From the NCBI RefSeq assembly GCF_002001005.1, contig NZ_MUNX01000059.1, positions 62,001 to 126,000 on the forward strand: a DNA stretch of 64,000 bases, written 5' to 3'. Of the stretch, positions 8,021 to 16,224 are shown in pieces. How positions within the stretch are numbered: the first letter of the stretch is position 1; each line of letters begins with the position of its first letter. The position numbers were made by a program, and so were the translations under genes. The DNA comes from Flavobacterium sp. A45 (GTDB lineage Bacteria; Bacteroidota; Bacteroidia; Flavobacteriales; Flavobacteriaceae). Below the pieces are notes generated by a model, which ran no database searches, was not told the DNA's origin, and saw nothing but the letters and a program-made list of their open reading frames with translations.

Positions 8021-10840
8021 TTAGGCCGCCAACACCTCATTTAATTCACTAATTATGGCATCCATTTCTTCGCCAAACAACTGCCACATTTTACTCAAGC
8101 CGCCTTCGGCATTGAATGGACTTAAATCAAAATCGTCTTTCTCTATACTAAAACTATTGGCTACATAGTCTTTCATCATGCGCAGCCATTGCATTTGGGC
8201 TTCGGTAAACTTTAAAGTTCCCGCTTGTTTCTTGAACACCCATTCTTGAAAATTACGGTCTACTGTTTTATCATAACCCGTTAGCCATTCATCAGTTCCT
8301 ATGGCTTTTCGCAATAATGAAACCAACAAAACCAATTCTTGTTTGGGTTTTTCGGTTCTTGGCATTCGCTGTATCCGTTTTCCTTCGGCTTCGGTATCTT
8401 CTTGAGTGGCGTAAGCATCCCATAAAACGGGCAACTTAATGGCTGGTTTTTCAATCAACAACAATTCATAAAGGTCTTTAATCATTTTATAAGTCAAGCT
8501 TCTGTTTTTATAATCTTGAGTATAAAAAATTTGCAAAGCCGTAATCTCATCTTTGTGCAACTGTATCCAAGCTTTGAAATCGGTGATTACCACTTTGGCT
8601 AGTTCGGCATGGTCTTTTACCCAGCCAATTTTGGTAATGGCATCCATATTGACTACATCAATAATTTGGTCGTATTGCTTGCGAATATCCACAATAAAAT
8701 CGCGCAAGTCAGGATTATGAAAAACCGCAACGGCATCTTCTATCAACTGCTGTTTTCCTTTGGCTATAGCCACATCAATCTCTATAGGAGGAAATCCTCG
8801 CATAGCGCCTTTAGTCGTTTGTTCTACTTTTTCAATCGCGTCAGGATCGTAGGCATTGAGCAATTGTTTTACAATATGATGGATCGTAAAACCATTGGCT
8901 TGTTCGGCAAACTTGAGTTTGTCTTTCTCGGAAAGTTGGCGTTCCAAACGAATCAAACGATTGGCAAGGGTAGTCAACATGTCTTCGGAGGTGTTTCCCA
9001 TTGCTACATTGGCCAAAACATCCTTCAAGGAAATGCCAGGCGCTTTTTCTAGCGGTCGGCTATCGGTTTTCTGCGAATTTTCGACACCAATGGCATCAAT
9101 AATCACAAAATGGTCTTTGCTAAATTTTGCCGAAGGTGTTCCTTTGGCTTTCAATTCTTCTACAGAACAGGTTCTGGTTCCACGGCCTTTCATTTGTTCG
9201 TAATACGAACGGCTTTTTACATCGCGCATAAACAACAAGACTTCAAGCGGACGAATATCGGTTCCCGTCGCAATCATGTCTACCGTGACCGCAATACGTG
9301 GGTAATAATCGTTACGAAATTGTTGTAAGACCGATTTTGGGTCTTCGTCACTCTTGTAGGTTATCTTTTTGCAGAATTTATTTTCTTCTCCAAATTCCTC
9401 ACGTACCATTTCGATAATGTCTTCGGCATGGGAATCGGTTTTGGCAAATACCAATAGTTTTGGCACTTCGAAAATACCCTTTTCATCCATACGATCGGGG
9501 AACATGGCAGGTAAATTGTCTTTTACAGCTCTAATGATGGTACGAATCGTACTTGGGTTTACAATGTCATTGTCTAATTGTTTGCCACTATAAACTTCAT
9601 CTTCATCCAAAGATTCCCAGAACTTCTTGCGGGTGAGTCGTTTTCGTTTGTCTACTTTTTCGCCCAGTTTGATGACGCTTCCTCCTTTGGTAATTTGGGT
9701 TTCAACCGTAAATACATTGTAGGGCACTAATACGCCATCAATCACGGCTTTTTCATAACCATAATCACAAACCAAGTTTTGGTTAAAATAACCAAAGGTT
9801 CTGTTGTCTGGCGTTGCCGTCAACCCAATTTGAAAGACATCAAAATAATCCAAGACTTGTTTCCACAAATTGTAAATACTACGGTGGCATTCGTCAATCA
9901 CTACAAAGTCAAAGAACTCAATAGGCACTTTTTCGTTGTAACCGACAGGAACAGCCGTTTTAGTTTCGAAAGTTCTTTCGTTCGGATTTTCCTCCTCGGC
10001 ACTTTCGTCCAAGTCAGTTTCTTTCAAAATAGAATACATCCTTTGAATCGTACTGATATACACTTGACTGTCATTCGGAATAAAAGAACTGCTCAAACGG
10101 GTTACGCCATACAATTCAGTAAACAAACGGTTGTCTTCACTGGCGGTGTAGGAACGGAATTCGCCTTCGGCCTGCTCGCCCAAGTTTTTGGTGTCAACCA
10201 AAAAGAGAATGCGTTTGGCTTTGGCATATTTCAATAAGCGATATACAAAAGAAATCGCCGTAAAAGTTTTGCCGGAACCCGTTGCCATTTGGATCAAAGC
10301 TTTTGGTTTTTGCTCTTTGAAAGATTGCTCTAAATTGGTAATAGCAGTAATTTGGCAATCACGCAAACCGTCAATAGGCAGGACAGGAATATCATGTAAA
10401 CGTGCTCGTAAAGTTTTTGTTTCTTTTAACCATTGTAAAAAAGTTTCTGGTCGGTGAAAGGTAAATACATTCCGAGAACGTGGTTTAGGATCTCTATAAT
10501 CGGTAAAACGGGTCACTTCGCCTGTGCTTTCATACACAAACGGTAAAGGATCGTTGTTCAATAATCGGAGTTTGGCATTGGCATACTGAGACGATTGCTC
10601 TTCAACAGAAGTCAGATGAATGCCTTCTTCCTCCCGCTTGGCTTCAATAATTCCAACCGCATTTTTATCAACAAACAAAACGTAATCTGCTGGACCAATA
10701 TCCGTTTGGTATTCCCGAATGGCAATTCCCAAACCAGCAGCTAAGTTAATTCTTTTTTTATCCTGTATAATCCACCCGCAAGCGATCAACTGTCTGTCGA
10801 TATGGTCTCTGGCGATTTGTTCGGGGTTTTGGTTAATCAT
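8021..10840 (-). CDS. hsdR: Type I restriction enzyme R subunit (EcoEI-like)
   Basis: HsdR is the ATP-driven translocase and nuclease of the type I enzyme. The nuclease core is N-terminal: D52 (ADYVLF) and EAK at 66-68 give the PD-(D/E)xK pattern. A superfamily 2 motor follows, with Walker A ATGSGKT (186-192), the DECH box (316-319), TATPDNRTFGYF, and motif VI in MKGRGTRTC. The C-terminal third holds the M/S-docking region usual in EcoEI-type R subunits. The length of 939 residues is normal. It is first in the locus; a possible -7 box TATCTTTG lies at 10931-10938 (minus strand). A separate promoter between hsdR and hsdS suggests that R is expressed independently of M and S. Confidence 0.95.
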   Translation of the reverse strand: MINQNPEQIARDHIDRQLIACGWIIQDKKRINLAAGLGIAIREYQTDIGPADYVLFVDKNAVGIIEAKREEEGIHLTSVEEQSSQYANAKLRLLNNDPLPFVYESTGEVTRFTDYRDPKPRSRNVFTFHRPETFLQWLKETKTLRARLHDIPVLPIDGLRDCQITAITNLEQSFKEQKPKALIQMATGSGKTFTAISFVYRLLKYAKAKRILFLVDTKNLGEQAEGEFRSYTASEDNRLFTELYGVTRLSSSFIPNDSQVYISTIQRMYSILKETDLDESAEEENPNERTFETKTAVPVGYNEKVPIEFFDFVVIDECHRSIYNLWKQVLDYFDVFQIGLTATPDNRTFGYFNQNLVCDYGYEKAVIDGVLVPYNVFTVETQITKGGSVIKLGEKVDKRKRLTRKKFWESLDEDEVYSGKQLDNDIVNPSTIRTIIRAVKDNLPAMFPDRMDEKGIFEVPKLLVFAKTDSHAEDIIEMVREEFGEENKFCKKITYKSDEDPKSVLQQFRNDYYPRIAVTVDMIATGTDIRPLEVLLFMRDVKSRSYYEQMKGRGTRTCSVEELKAKGTPSAKFSKDHFVIIDAIGVENSQKTDSRPLEKAPGISLKDVLANVAMGNTSEDMLTTLANRLIRLERQLSEKDKLKFAEQANGFTIHHIVKQLLNAYDPDAIEKVEQTTKGAMRGFPPIEIDVAIAKGKQQLIEDAVAVFHNPDLRDFIVDIRKQYDQIIDVVNMDAITKIGWVKDHAELAKVVITDFKAWIQLHKDEITALQIFYTQDYKNRSLTYKMIKDLYELLLIEKPAIKLPVLWDAYATQEDTEAEGKRIQRMPRTEKPKQELVLLVSLLRKAIGTDEWLTGYDKTVDRNFQEWVFKKQAGTLKFTEAQMQWLRMMKDYVANSFSIEKDDFDLSPFNAEGGLSKMWQLFGEEMDAIISELNEVLAA

Positions 10841-10930
10841 TGAATTGGCTTACACAGTTAATCTGGTTTAAAGATAGAAAAAAAGTTTATTTTCAAGCTA
10901 AAAACAGCATCTTTAAACAAGAAAATTCTT

Positions 10931-10938
10931 CAAAGATA
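10931..10938 (-). promoter_or_regulatory. Possible hsdR -7 promoter box
   Basis: The minus strand reads TATCTTTG, a match to TAnnTTTG, about 90 bp upstream of the hsdR ATG. No convincing -33 element is seen at the expected distance, so this is weak. The rest of 10841-11080 is AT-rich with no gene or clear hairpin. Confidence 0.25.
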
Positions 10939-11080
10939 ATAGCAATGCAAATCATTTTAATTTCTTTCTGGAAAATCACATTTTTTTAGGATGGTACAAA
11001 TGACCTATAAATTATTTTAGGACACTTAACCTCTTAATTGTAAATGTTTTATTCAAATCTACTTTCATGTATTATGTATT

Positions 11081-11680
11081 TTAATCTATTTTTAGTTCAA
11101 ATCTTACTCTCATTTGTTTTATACAACCAGAACAATTGCCACATGCAATATTCGAAACATGGCATGAATGAGCAATAGATAAAAGTTCGACGGGAACACT
11201 ATATTTAATTGCCAACTCATGGCTGAATAGATTATTAGTTTCACATCTAATTGATATTTTGCCTTCTTGATAAGCAACTAATTTATTTATATATTCATAA
11301 AATTTTGCTGTTCCATCTTTGTGAAATCCATCTGATTTTACTGTTGCTAAGTGGAGTTCATTTATACCATCTTTAATACCTTGCATAAGAGCCAAAGTAA
11401 TTATCAATTGGTTTCGGTATGGCCACCATTCGTCAGATGGAGAAAAAATTAAATTTTTTGAATTTGCTAAAGTTCCAGAACCTAAACTTTTACAATCAAC
11501 ACTAATTACTTTGTGCTCTATATTTAATTCTTTACAGATGTATTGGGAAACATATATCTCTCTTTTCGCTACTGTTTGTCCATAATCAATAGTATAAGCA
11601 ATTTCTGGTTTTATACCATAAGCAAGACATATTGAATCAATTCCACCAGATAATAAAATGCCTTTTTTTAAAGATTCCAT
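11081..11680 (-). CDS. QueC-like PP-loop ATPase (7-deazaguanine enzyme family)
   Basis: The 199 residues keep the core of 7-cyano-7-deazaguanine synthase: the PP-loop SGGIDS (11-16), the IDYGQ motif (31-35), an RN pair in WPYRNQ (86-91), and the zinc site C173, C180-x2-C183-x2-C186. Canonical QueC turns 7-carboxy-7-deazaguanine into preQ0 by adenylating the carboxylate and adding ammonia. In this protein the usual VPGRN and the D-Y-S-G-Y-P-D-C-R loop are replaced (ATVKSDGFHKDG at about 112-123), so the acceptor may differ. No queD, queE or folE lies nearby. It is last in a three-gene overlapping operon with a PfkB/deoxyribosyltransferase fusion and a Gly-rich protein. QueC-like enzymes are also known in defence systems (QatC; Cap9 of type IV CBASS). 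The fold is certain; the reaction is open. Confidence 0.85.
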   Translation of the reverse strand: MESLKKGILLSGGIDSICLAYGIKPEIAYTIDYGQTVAKREIYVSQYICKELNIEHKVISVDCKSLGSGTLANSKNLIFSPSDEWWPYRNQLIITLALMQGIKDGINELHLATVKSDGFHKDGTAKFYEYINKLVAYQEGKISIRCETNNLFSHELAIKYSVPVELLSIAHSCHVSNIACGNCSGCIKQMRVRFELKID

Positions 11681-12855
11681 ATTGTATGATAGATAGCTGT
11701 TGTTAAATTTTGGAATATTTTTGCTTTACCTGGCTTTAACATTAATAATTCAGAATCTTCACAAGTTCTGTGGTAACAAATTATTTTTTTATTCATAGCT
11801 AATGAAAAACCAGATTCTATTAATGTTCCTGAATCTAAATTATCAAAGACACAAAATATAATATCCGAGTTTTTAATCCCTTCTAAATCTTTCACAGCAA
11901 TAGATTCATCATTTCCTAATCCAATATCATGGAAAGGCGAAAAAACTTTAATGCCAAATTCAAGAAATGCATCCCTAATCTTGTCTATTAAAATTAATTC
12001 CGCGATTGAAAAAAAGGGCGCAGCAATATATACTTGTTTGTTCTTTAAATCATTCCCGTCAAATTCAATAAAATCATAATCAAATTCCAGTGAATCAATG
12101 TATACTTTCTTATCACAATATAAAGAAGTTGTTTTTGATGCAAGTATTGCACAATCTTCCAGTGGAAGATTTTTAATCATCCAATAATATCCAAAACTTG
12201 AAGTAAAAACATCGCCAGAACCTATTTTATTTATATTCTTGGTAACAAAAGAAGGGATATGGAATACACTGTCTTTATAAAAAAGCTTAGCACCAAATGG
12301 TCCGTTTTTTATAATTACTGCAAAAGCTTTCTCTTCATTTAAAAAATAATTTTTCATATCTTCAATATCGTTACAAGAAGAAATTGCCTTTGCCTCATTT
12401 AAATTGACAATATAAATAAGTTGCTCCGCCTTACCAATTTCACTAAATTTTTTAGGTTTTATAGGTGTTTGTGGGTCATAAATAACTTTTTTCCCATTTG
12501 CAGTAAACTCTGATTCTAACATTCCATAACAAATAATATTTTCATTAATAACCTGAATGTTTTCTGTTCTTTTTAAACTTAAAATGCTTGGATAAATATT
12601 TGGATTATCTAAAGCAAAGCTATATTTAAAGGTTATTAAATTGTCGCTCTTAGTGCATTCAAATTTGAAATTAGTATAAACTTTTACGTTCTCTTTTAAA
12701 TAATTTACAACTTCATCATTACCACTTGTGAAATAATTTACAGCACAATTATTTTCTAATAGAAATTTGCAGCATCTGAATCCAGAACCATAAATATCCA
12801 TTGAAATATCATCATAGTTTATTTCGCGATATGTGCCACCAATTACTGAAATCAT
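11668..12855 (-). CDS. PfkB-family kinase fused to a nucleoside 2-deoxyribosyltransferase-like domain
   Basis: Residues 1-260 look like a PfkB (ribokinase-type) kinase: a divergent N-terminal sugar/nucleoside-binding part, NLNEAKAI (151-158), IIKNGPFGAKLF (181-192) and the signature around NKIGSGDVF (209-217), with the anion-hole and catalytic GSGD at 212-215. Residues 272-395 match the nucleoside 2-deoxyribosyltransferase family: VYIAAPFFSIAE, SDIIFCVFDNLDSGT and IESGFSLAMNKKIICY, where E347 sits at the catalytic Glu position. One part would phosphorylate a nucleoside or sugar, the other would break or swap an N-glycosidic bond. The start overlaps the small Gly-rich gene by ATGA and the end overlaps the QueC-like gene by 13 bp. 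Domain calls are good; the substrate is unknown. Confidence 0.82.
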   Translation of the reverse strand: MISVIGGTYREINYDDISMDIYGSGFRCCKFLLENNCAVNYFTSGNDEVVNYLKENVKVYTNFKFECTKSDNLITFKYSFALDNPNIYPSILSLKRTENIQVINENIICYGMLESEFTANGKKVIYDPQTPIKPKKFSEIGKAEQLIYIVNLNEAKAISSCNDIEDMKNYFLNEEKAFAVIIKNGPFGAKLFYKDSVFHIPSFVTKNINKIGSGDVFTSSFGYYWMIKNLPLEDCAILASKTTSLYCDKKVYIDSLEFDYDFIEFDGNDLKNKQVYIAAPFFSIAELILIDKIRDAFLEFGIKVFSPFHDIGLGNDESIAVKDLEGIKNSDIIFCVFDNLDSGTLIESGFSLAMNKKIICYHRTCEDSELLMLKPGKAKIFQNLTTAIYHTIWNL

Positions 12856-13169
12856 GACCTCTTTATTTTTACTTTACAAGCAGGATAATTAATTTCAATT
12901 ATTTCTGCCTCATAATGATTCCCAATTTTAATACATTCAATAATATCAGCAGTACTAGGATGAACTATAGATCCAATTATTTCTCCATCTGCATTGAGAA
13001 CAATCAACGCTTCATTTTTGCCAATTTCAATTTCTAAAATATTTTCGACAGATAGTTTTTTCAAGACTACTAAATCAATACTAGAAAGAATTGTGATAAT
13101 TTGACTTGTTTCACAATCAAATTTTGCTCTTTGTGGTGGTACATATTCGCCCCCTCCTGATCCACTCAT
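12852..13169 (-). CDS. Small Gly-rich-N-terminus protein of the QueC-like cassette
   Basis: This 105-residue protein begins MSGSGGGEYVPPQ, a flexible Gly/Ser-rich tail followed by a beta-rich body with a conserved-looking DCETSQIITILSS segment. The second half (LIVLNADGEIIGSIVH, then IGNHYEAEIIEI) weakly resembles the accessory beta-barrel pattern of HIRAN-type domains. It lacks a signal peptide and membrane segments. It is the first gene of the cassette and overlaps the kinase fusion gene by 4 bp (ATGA), so the proteins are made in coupled amounts. I recall related small Gly-rich proteins near QueC-like genes but cannot verify a family name. A possible role is as the substrate or carrier modified at its N-terminal tail. 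Confidence 0.75.
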   Translation of the reverse strand: MSGSGGGEYVPPQRAKFDCETSQIITILSSIDLVVLKKLSVENILEIEIGKNEALIVLNADGEIIGSIVHPSTADIIECIKIGNHYEAEIIEINYPACKVKIKRS

Positions 13170-13336
13170 ATCTATTTAATTTTAATGATTTATATTTTTT
13201 AAAATGTTTTTTTGTTGATATACCATGCCTTAATAAGACAGTTTATTCCATTTTTAAATTGATCTTTTTATTTATTCTATTGAGGTATTATGAATAATTT
13301 CAAAAGGGTTTACAATTTAATATTCGATTTGAAAAA

Positions 13337-13349
13337 GGTTCTGAGAACC
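13337..13349. promoter_or_regulatory. 13-bp palindrome upstream of the QueC-like cassette
   Basis: GGTTCT-G-AGAACC is a perfect inverted repeat with 6-bp arms and one central base, in the 206-bp gap between the Gly-rich gene (start 13169) and the 69-residue gene (end 13376). It may be a repressor site or a small hairpin. It is not followed by a T-run on the minus strand, so it is not an obvious terminator. Confidence 0.35.
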
Positions 13350-13375
13350 CCAATTAAGTTTGTAAACTATTAAAA

Positions 13376-13585
13376 TCAATCTTCCCAACCACATAATGTT
13401 AACCCGTAGCTTTGCGCTTGAGAAAGTGATACTTTTACTATTTCATGTTTGCAGGCAGCCAACCCCCGACAAGTTTCGGTATAATGATATTTCTTTGCTC
13501 CCGTTGGCCCACAGATATAAACTTTAGTTTCGGCGGGATGAAAAGAAGCGAGAAAAATAAAAAGGAGGATTATAGTAGCTTTCAT
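13376..13585 (-). CDS. Small secreted protein with paired-Cys YHxxxxCxxL motif
   Basis: The 69-residue product has a signal peptide (residues 1-18, ending near FHPAET) and a mature part of about 50 residues with VYICGPTGAKKYHYTETCRGL, C-x-H-E-I and a final LTLCGW. The pattern Y-H-x4-C-x2-L-x2-C-x3-I with a later Cys is a recurrent small module in Bacteroidota, sometimes attached to nucleases; its function is unknown. Cysteines are probably paired in the periplasm. It is the last gene of the 11-gene operon, 25 bp after the lipoprotein gene. Confidence 0.7.
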   Translation of the reverse strand: MKATIILLFIFLASFHPAETKVYICGPTGAKKYHYTETCRGLAACKHEIVKVSLSQAQSYGLTLCGWED

Positions 13586-13610
13586 TTAAATTATTTTGGC
13601 GTTAGTAGAA

Positions 13611-14021
13611 TTAATTCACTTCTAGATGGTATTCATTCCCTGCCTTGTCAACAGCTTTTAGTTTGCCATAATCAATCCATTCTGCAGTAATTTCAATTTC
13701 GCCACCCTTTGTATTGGTTAGTATACCGGCTCCGTATTTTCCTTGAATATTGATGTTCCCAGATACGGAATCTCCAATAGCATTACAGCCACTTACATCA
13801 TAATTATACTCATAATGACCTGGTTTACCAGTGCGGTATTCATATTGACGATTTGTGTCATTATGATACGTTTTTGCTTCTTCGGGAGTAATCGTTTTTC
13901 GGTCATTTGGTTGGATAACCTCCTTATAAAACGTATTATTTTTTTGAGGAGGCTTTTCTTTTTTACAACCAACAGTTGCCAAAAATAATATTACGAAGAC
14001 TATTCTAAACTTGCCTAACAT
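13611..14021 (-). CDS. Small lipoprotein of unknown function
   Basis: The start at the ATG at 14021 (MLGKF) is preferred over the upstream TTG at 14030. A lipoprotein signal ends in the lipobox ATVGC, followed by KKEKPP. The mature part has a Lys/Pro-rich linker and a C-terminal beta-rich domain with GNINIQGKYGAGI and IEITAEWIDYGKLKAVD, which looks like a small barrel or OB-like fold. No enzyme motif is visible. It follows the vWA-like lipoprotein by 24 bp and belongs to the same operon. Confidence 0.75.
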   Translation of the reverse strand: MLGKFRIVFVILFLATVGCKKEKPPQKNNTFYKEVIQPNDRKTITPEEAKTYHNDTNRQYEYRTGKPGHYEYNYDVSGCNAIGDSVSGNINIQGKYGAGILTNTKGGEIEITAEWIDYGKLKAVDKAGNEYHLEVN

Positions 14022-14045
14022 TTTGATCAACGGGGTTAATTTTTA

Positions 14046-14948
14046 TTAATGATTTTTATCCAATATAAAGTCTTTAATGATGGTATCCATATTAGAAGGC
14101 AAGTCTGCGGTTTTAATTTCAAAATGTTTTATTTTCATTGCTGCAAACCATTTACTCCAATAGGCTCTGATTACTTTTTCTTCATAAGGATTGTTTTTGT
14201 TTGGATTTATTCCTAAAACGAGAACTTCAAGATTGGATAAGTCATCATTTGCTTTTATAAAACCATAATTCTTATTTTGAAACTTTTCACTCCAATCTTT
14301 ATTATTCAATCCGTTTTTCCGAATGAGTTCCGGTGTGATATATGTAGTCAAGTTCTCTTCAATTATTCTAGTATCTTCATAAAACATATATCCATCAGTT
14401 AAAACTACAAGTATGTTTCTGTGTTTATCATCTATACATTGATCTTTCACTTTGCTCTCAAAAAAGCTCCATATATCCGAGCCTATATAGTTATCATCTT
14501 TTATCGCAAACTCATATATTTTTGAGGTCTGAGAGGCATAATTTGAATTTATCGAATTCAAATAATCTTTGGATGCATTATTTTTATCAATAGCAATTCT
14601 TAATTTTTTAGAAATGGAATTAATTTCGGGATCTAATGGTTCTGGATTGAAAAACAATTGCATTTTATCATCAATCTGTCTTATCCTTTTTGATCTCAAG
14701 TGTTGGGTAAAGGCTTCAGAAATGGATTTTATATAGCCCAAATCCCTTTGGTAATATTCCATTGCTGCATTAGGATATTTTTTGATACTTATTCTGTCCG
14801 ATAAATCAAGAAGTATACTAATATTATAATTATCGTGAATAGGATGATTGACTATAGTTTTATCATTCTTTTTTTCGGAATCTTGTTTGCATGAAGATAC
14901 CGTAAAGATACAAAAGGATACTAAAATAATTTTTAAAATAGTTTTCAT
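14046..14948 (-). CDS. vWA-like lipoprotein
   Basis: The ATG at 14948 gives a typical lipoprotein signal (MKTILKIILVSF, lipobox TVSSC); an upstream in-frame start at 14993 would overlap the preceding gene and hide the signal. The mature protein of about 280 residues reads as a von Willebrand A-like fold: a first strand with LLDLSDRIS (a D-x-S-x-S-like metal-binding loop in altered form) and a later strand with LVVLTDGYMFYED, the usual LTDG element. The last part (LEVLVLGINPNK) is also a vWA-like strand. It starts 4 bp after the coiled-coil membrane protein gene, so the two are likely partners at the membrane. The altered MIDAS loop leaves metal binding uncertain. Confidence 0.75.
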   Translation of the reverse strand: MKTILKIILVSFCIFTVSSCKQDSEKKNDKTIVNHPIHDNYNISILLDLSDRISIKKYPNAAMEYYQRDLGYIKSISEAFTQHLRSKRIRQIDDKMQLFFNPEPLDPEINSISKKLRIAIDKNNASKDYLNSINSNYASQTSKIYEFAIKDDNYIGSDIWSFFESKVKDQCIDDKHRNILVVLTDGYMFYEDTRIIEENLTTYITPELIRKNGLNNKDWSEKFQNKNYGFIKANDDLSNLEVLVLGINPNKNNPYEEKVIRAYWSKWFAAMKIKHFEIKTADLPSNMDTIIKDFILDKNH

Positions 14949-14952
14949 AAGA

Positions 14953-16221
14953 TTAGTTTTTAGAATAGACCAAATGTTGAAAATCAGGATCAATTAGATT
15001 TAGTTTGTCCAAATGCTCTATCGATAACAGATCACAATTTTCCAATAATTCTGTTTTCTCCTTGTGAGGCAAAGCTATTTCAGTGTTAATGGCTTGAAAC
15101 CATCCTTCTTTATACTGATGATGATAATGAAGATATTCTTTAATCGGAAAGACAAAACCATCTATTTTAGATTGCAGTTCAGCAATTTTTCCAGTAATGC
15201 CTACGATTTGCTGTCTAAAATCATTGACCTTATTACTATATTCCGTTTTTAGTTTTTCTAAATCAATAAGTTTCTCTTTTTGCCCTCGAATGTAAGCCCT
15301 AATTTTATCAATGTTTTCAAATTCTTTCATTACAAAATCAAAAACAAGTCCCCAGATAACATAAACAACAAATCCGGCAAATATGATCATCCAGAATTCA
15401 GCTTCGCCCAATGCTATATCTAAATTATAAGGAGAGGAATCAGTAGTTTTATTGAATTCATATATTTTTTTCTCAATTGCATAGGCCAAAAGTGAATCAA
15501 ACAAAAATGTTGTAATAAATAAGGCGGCAATTCTTAAAATATTTTTTATTCCCTTTCCTTTTTGCACCATATGAATGACATAACCTAATCCCATAAACAC
15601 AAAAGGAATAGTAATGACTAAAACGCCTTCAAGCCAGCTTGCTTTAAAAGAATTTGTCAGTGCATCAGCATCAAAAATCGCAGCTGTTAAACTATCATTT
15701 GCAAATTCTTTGAAAAATGCAGAATAAGAAGCAGATATATAAAACACTAATAAATATAGAGTTATAGGAAGCAATAAGATTAGTCCGATATAAAAATGTG
15801 CCTTTAGTCCTTTGCCTTCTTCAATCCCAAATTTTTCAGGATTACGCTTTACATCGCTTATTTCACTTTTTATTAGATCTATATTTTCATTAAGATCTTG
15901 CTCTTTTTTTTCATAAATTCCTATTGCAGCTTCACACTTTTTTAGTTCAGTTCTGCTTTTTTCTTGCTCCTCTCTATAAGGCTGTTTTAAGCTGTCTTGT
16001 TCTAATTTTTGTTTCCGGCATTGATCTTCAAAACTCATGTATAAATTTTGAAGACATGCTTTTAAAACAATTGGTTTTCCGGTCGCCTTTATTGATGCCG
16101 CAAAGCCACTTTGATAGTAGGTGATTCGTATTTGCTCCCTGTCATTTTCATTTTCATCAATACTATTTTTCGGAGCTTCGTCAACTTTTTTTAAACTGAA
16201 TAGTTGTGTGAGTGATTTCAT
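14953..16221 (-). CDS. Four-TM membrane protein with two long coiled coils
   Basis: I do not recognise the family. The 422 residues form: a short N-terminal domain, a charged coiled coil (about 65-130), a TM segment (143-166), a region of about 30 residues, three more TM segments (197-218, 229-248, 276-298), a second coiled coil (300-355) and a C-terminal tail of about 65 residues. With an even number of TM segments both coiled coils lie on the same side, probably the cytoplasm. It sits between a TerB-like gene (3 bp upstream) and the vWA lipoprotein gene (4 bp downstream), so a trans-envelope complex is plausible. Topology is read from hydrophobicity by eye. Confidence 0.7.
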   Translation of the reverse strand: MKSLTQLFSLKKVDEAPKNSIDENENDREQIRITYYQSGFAASIKATGKPIVLKACLQNLYMSFEDQCRKQKLEQDSLKQPYREEQEKSRTELKKCEAAIGIYEKKEQDLNENIDLIKSEISDVKRNPEKFGIEEGKGLKAHFYIGLILLLPITLYLLVFYISASYSAFFKEFANDSLTAAIFDADALTNSFKASWLEGVLVITIPFVFMGLGYVIHMVQKGKGIKNILRIAALFITTFLFDSLLAYAIEKKIYEFNKTTDSSPYNLDIALGEAEFWMIIFAGFVVYVIWGLVFDFVMKEFENIDKIRAYIRGQKEKLIDLEKLKTEYSNKVNDFRQQIVGITGKIAELQSKIDGFVFPIKEYLHYHHQYKEGWFQAINTEIALPHKEKTELLENCDLLSIEHLDKLNLIDPDFQHLVYSKN

Positions 16222-16224
16222 AAC

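Noticed and set aside
11081..13169. Identification of the cassette as a known Qat or type IV CBASS system
   Set aside because: There is no QatA-type ATPase, TatD nuclease, CD-NTase, TGT-like or OGG-like gene nearby; only the QueC-like gene is shared.
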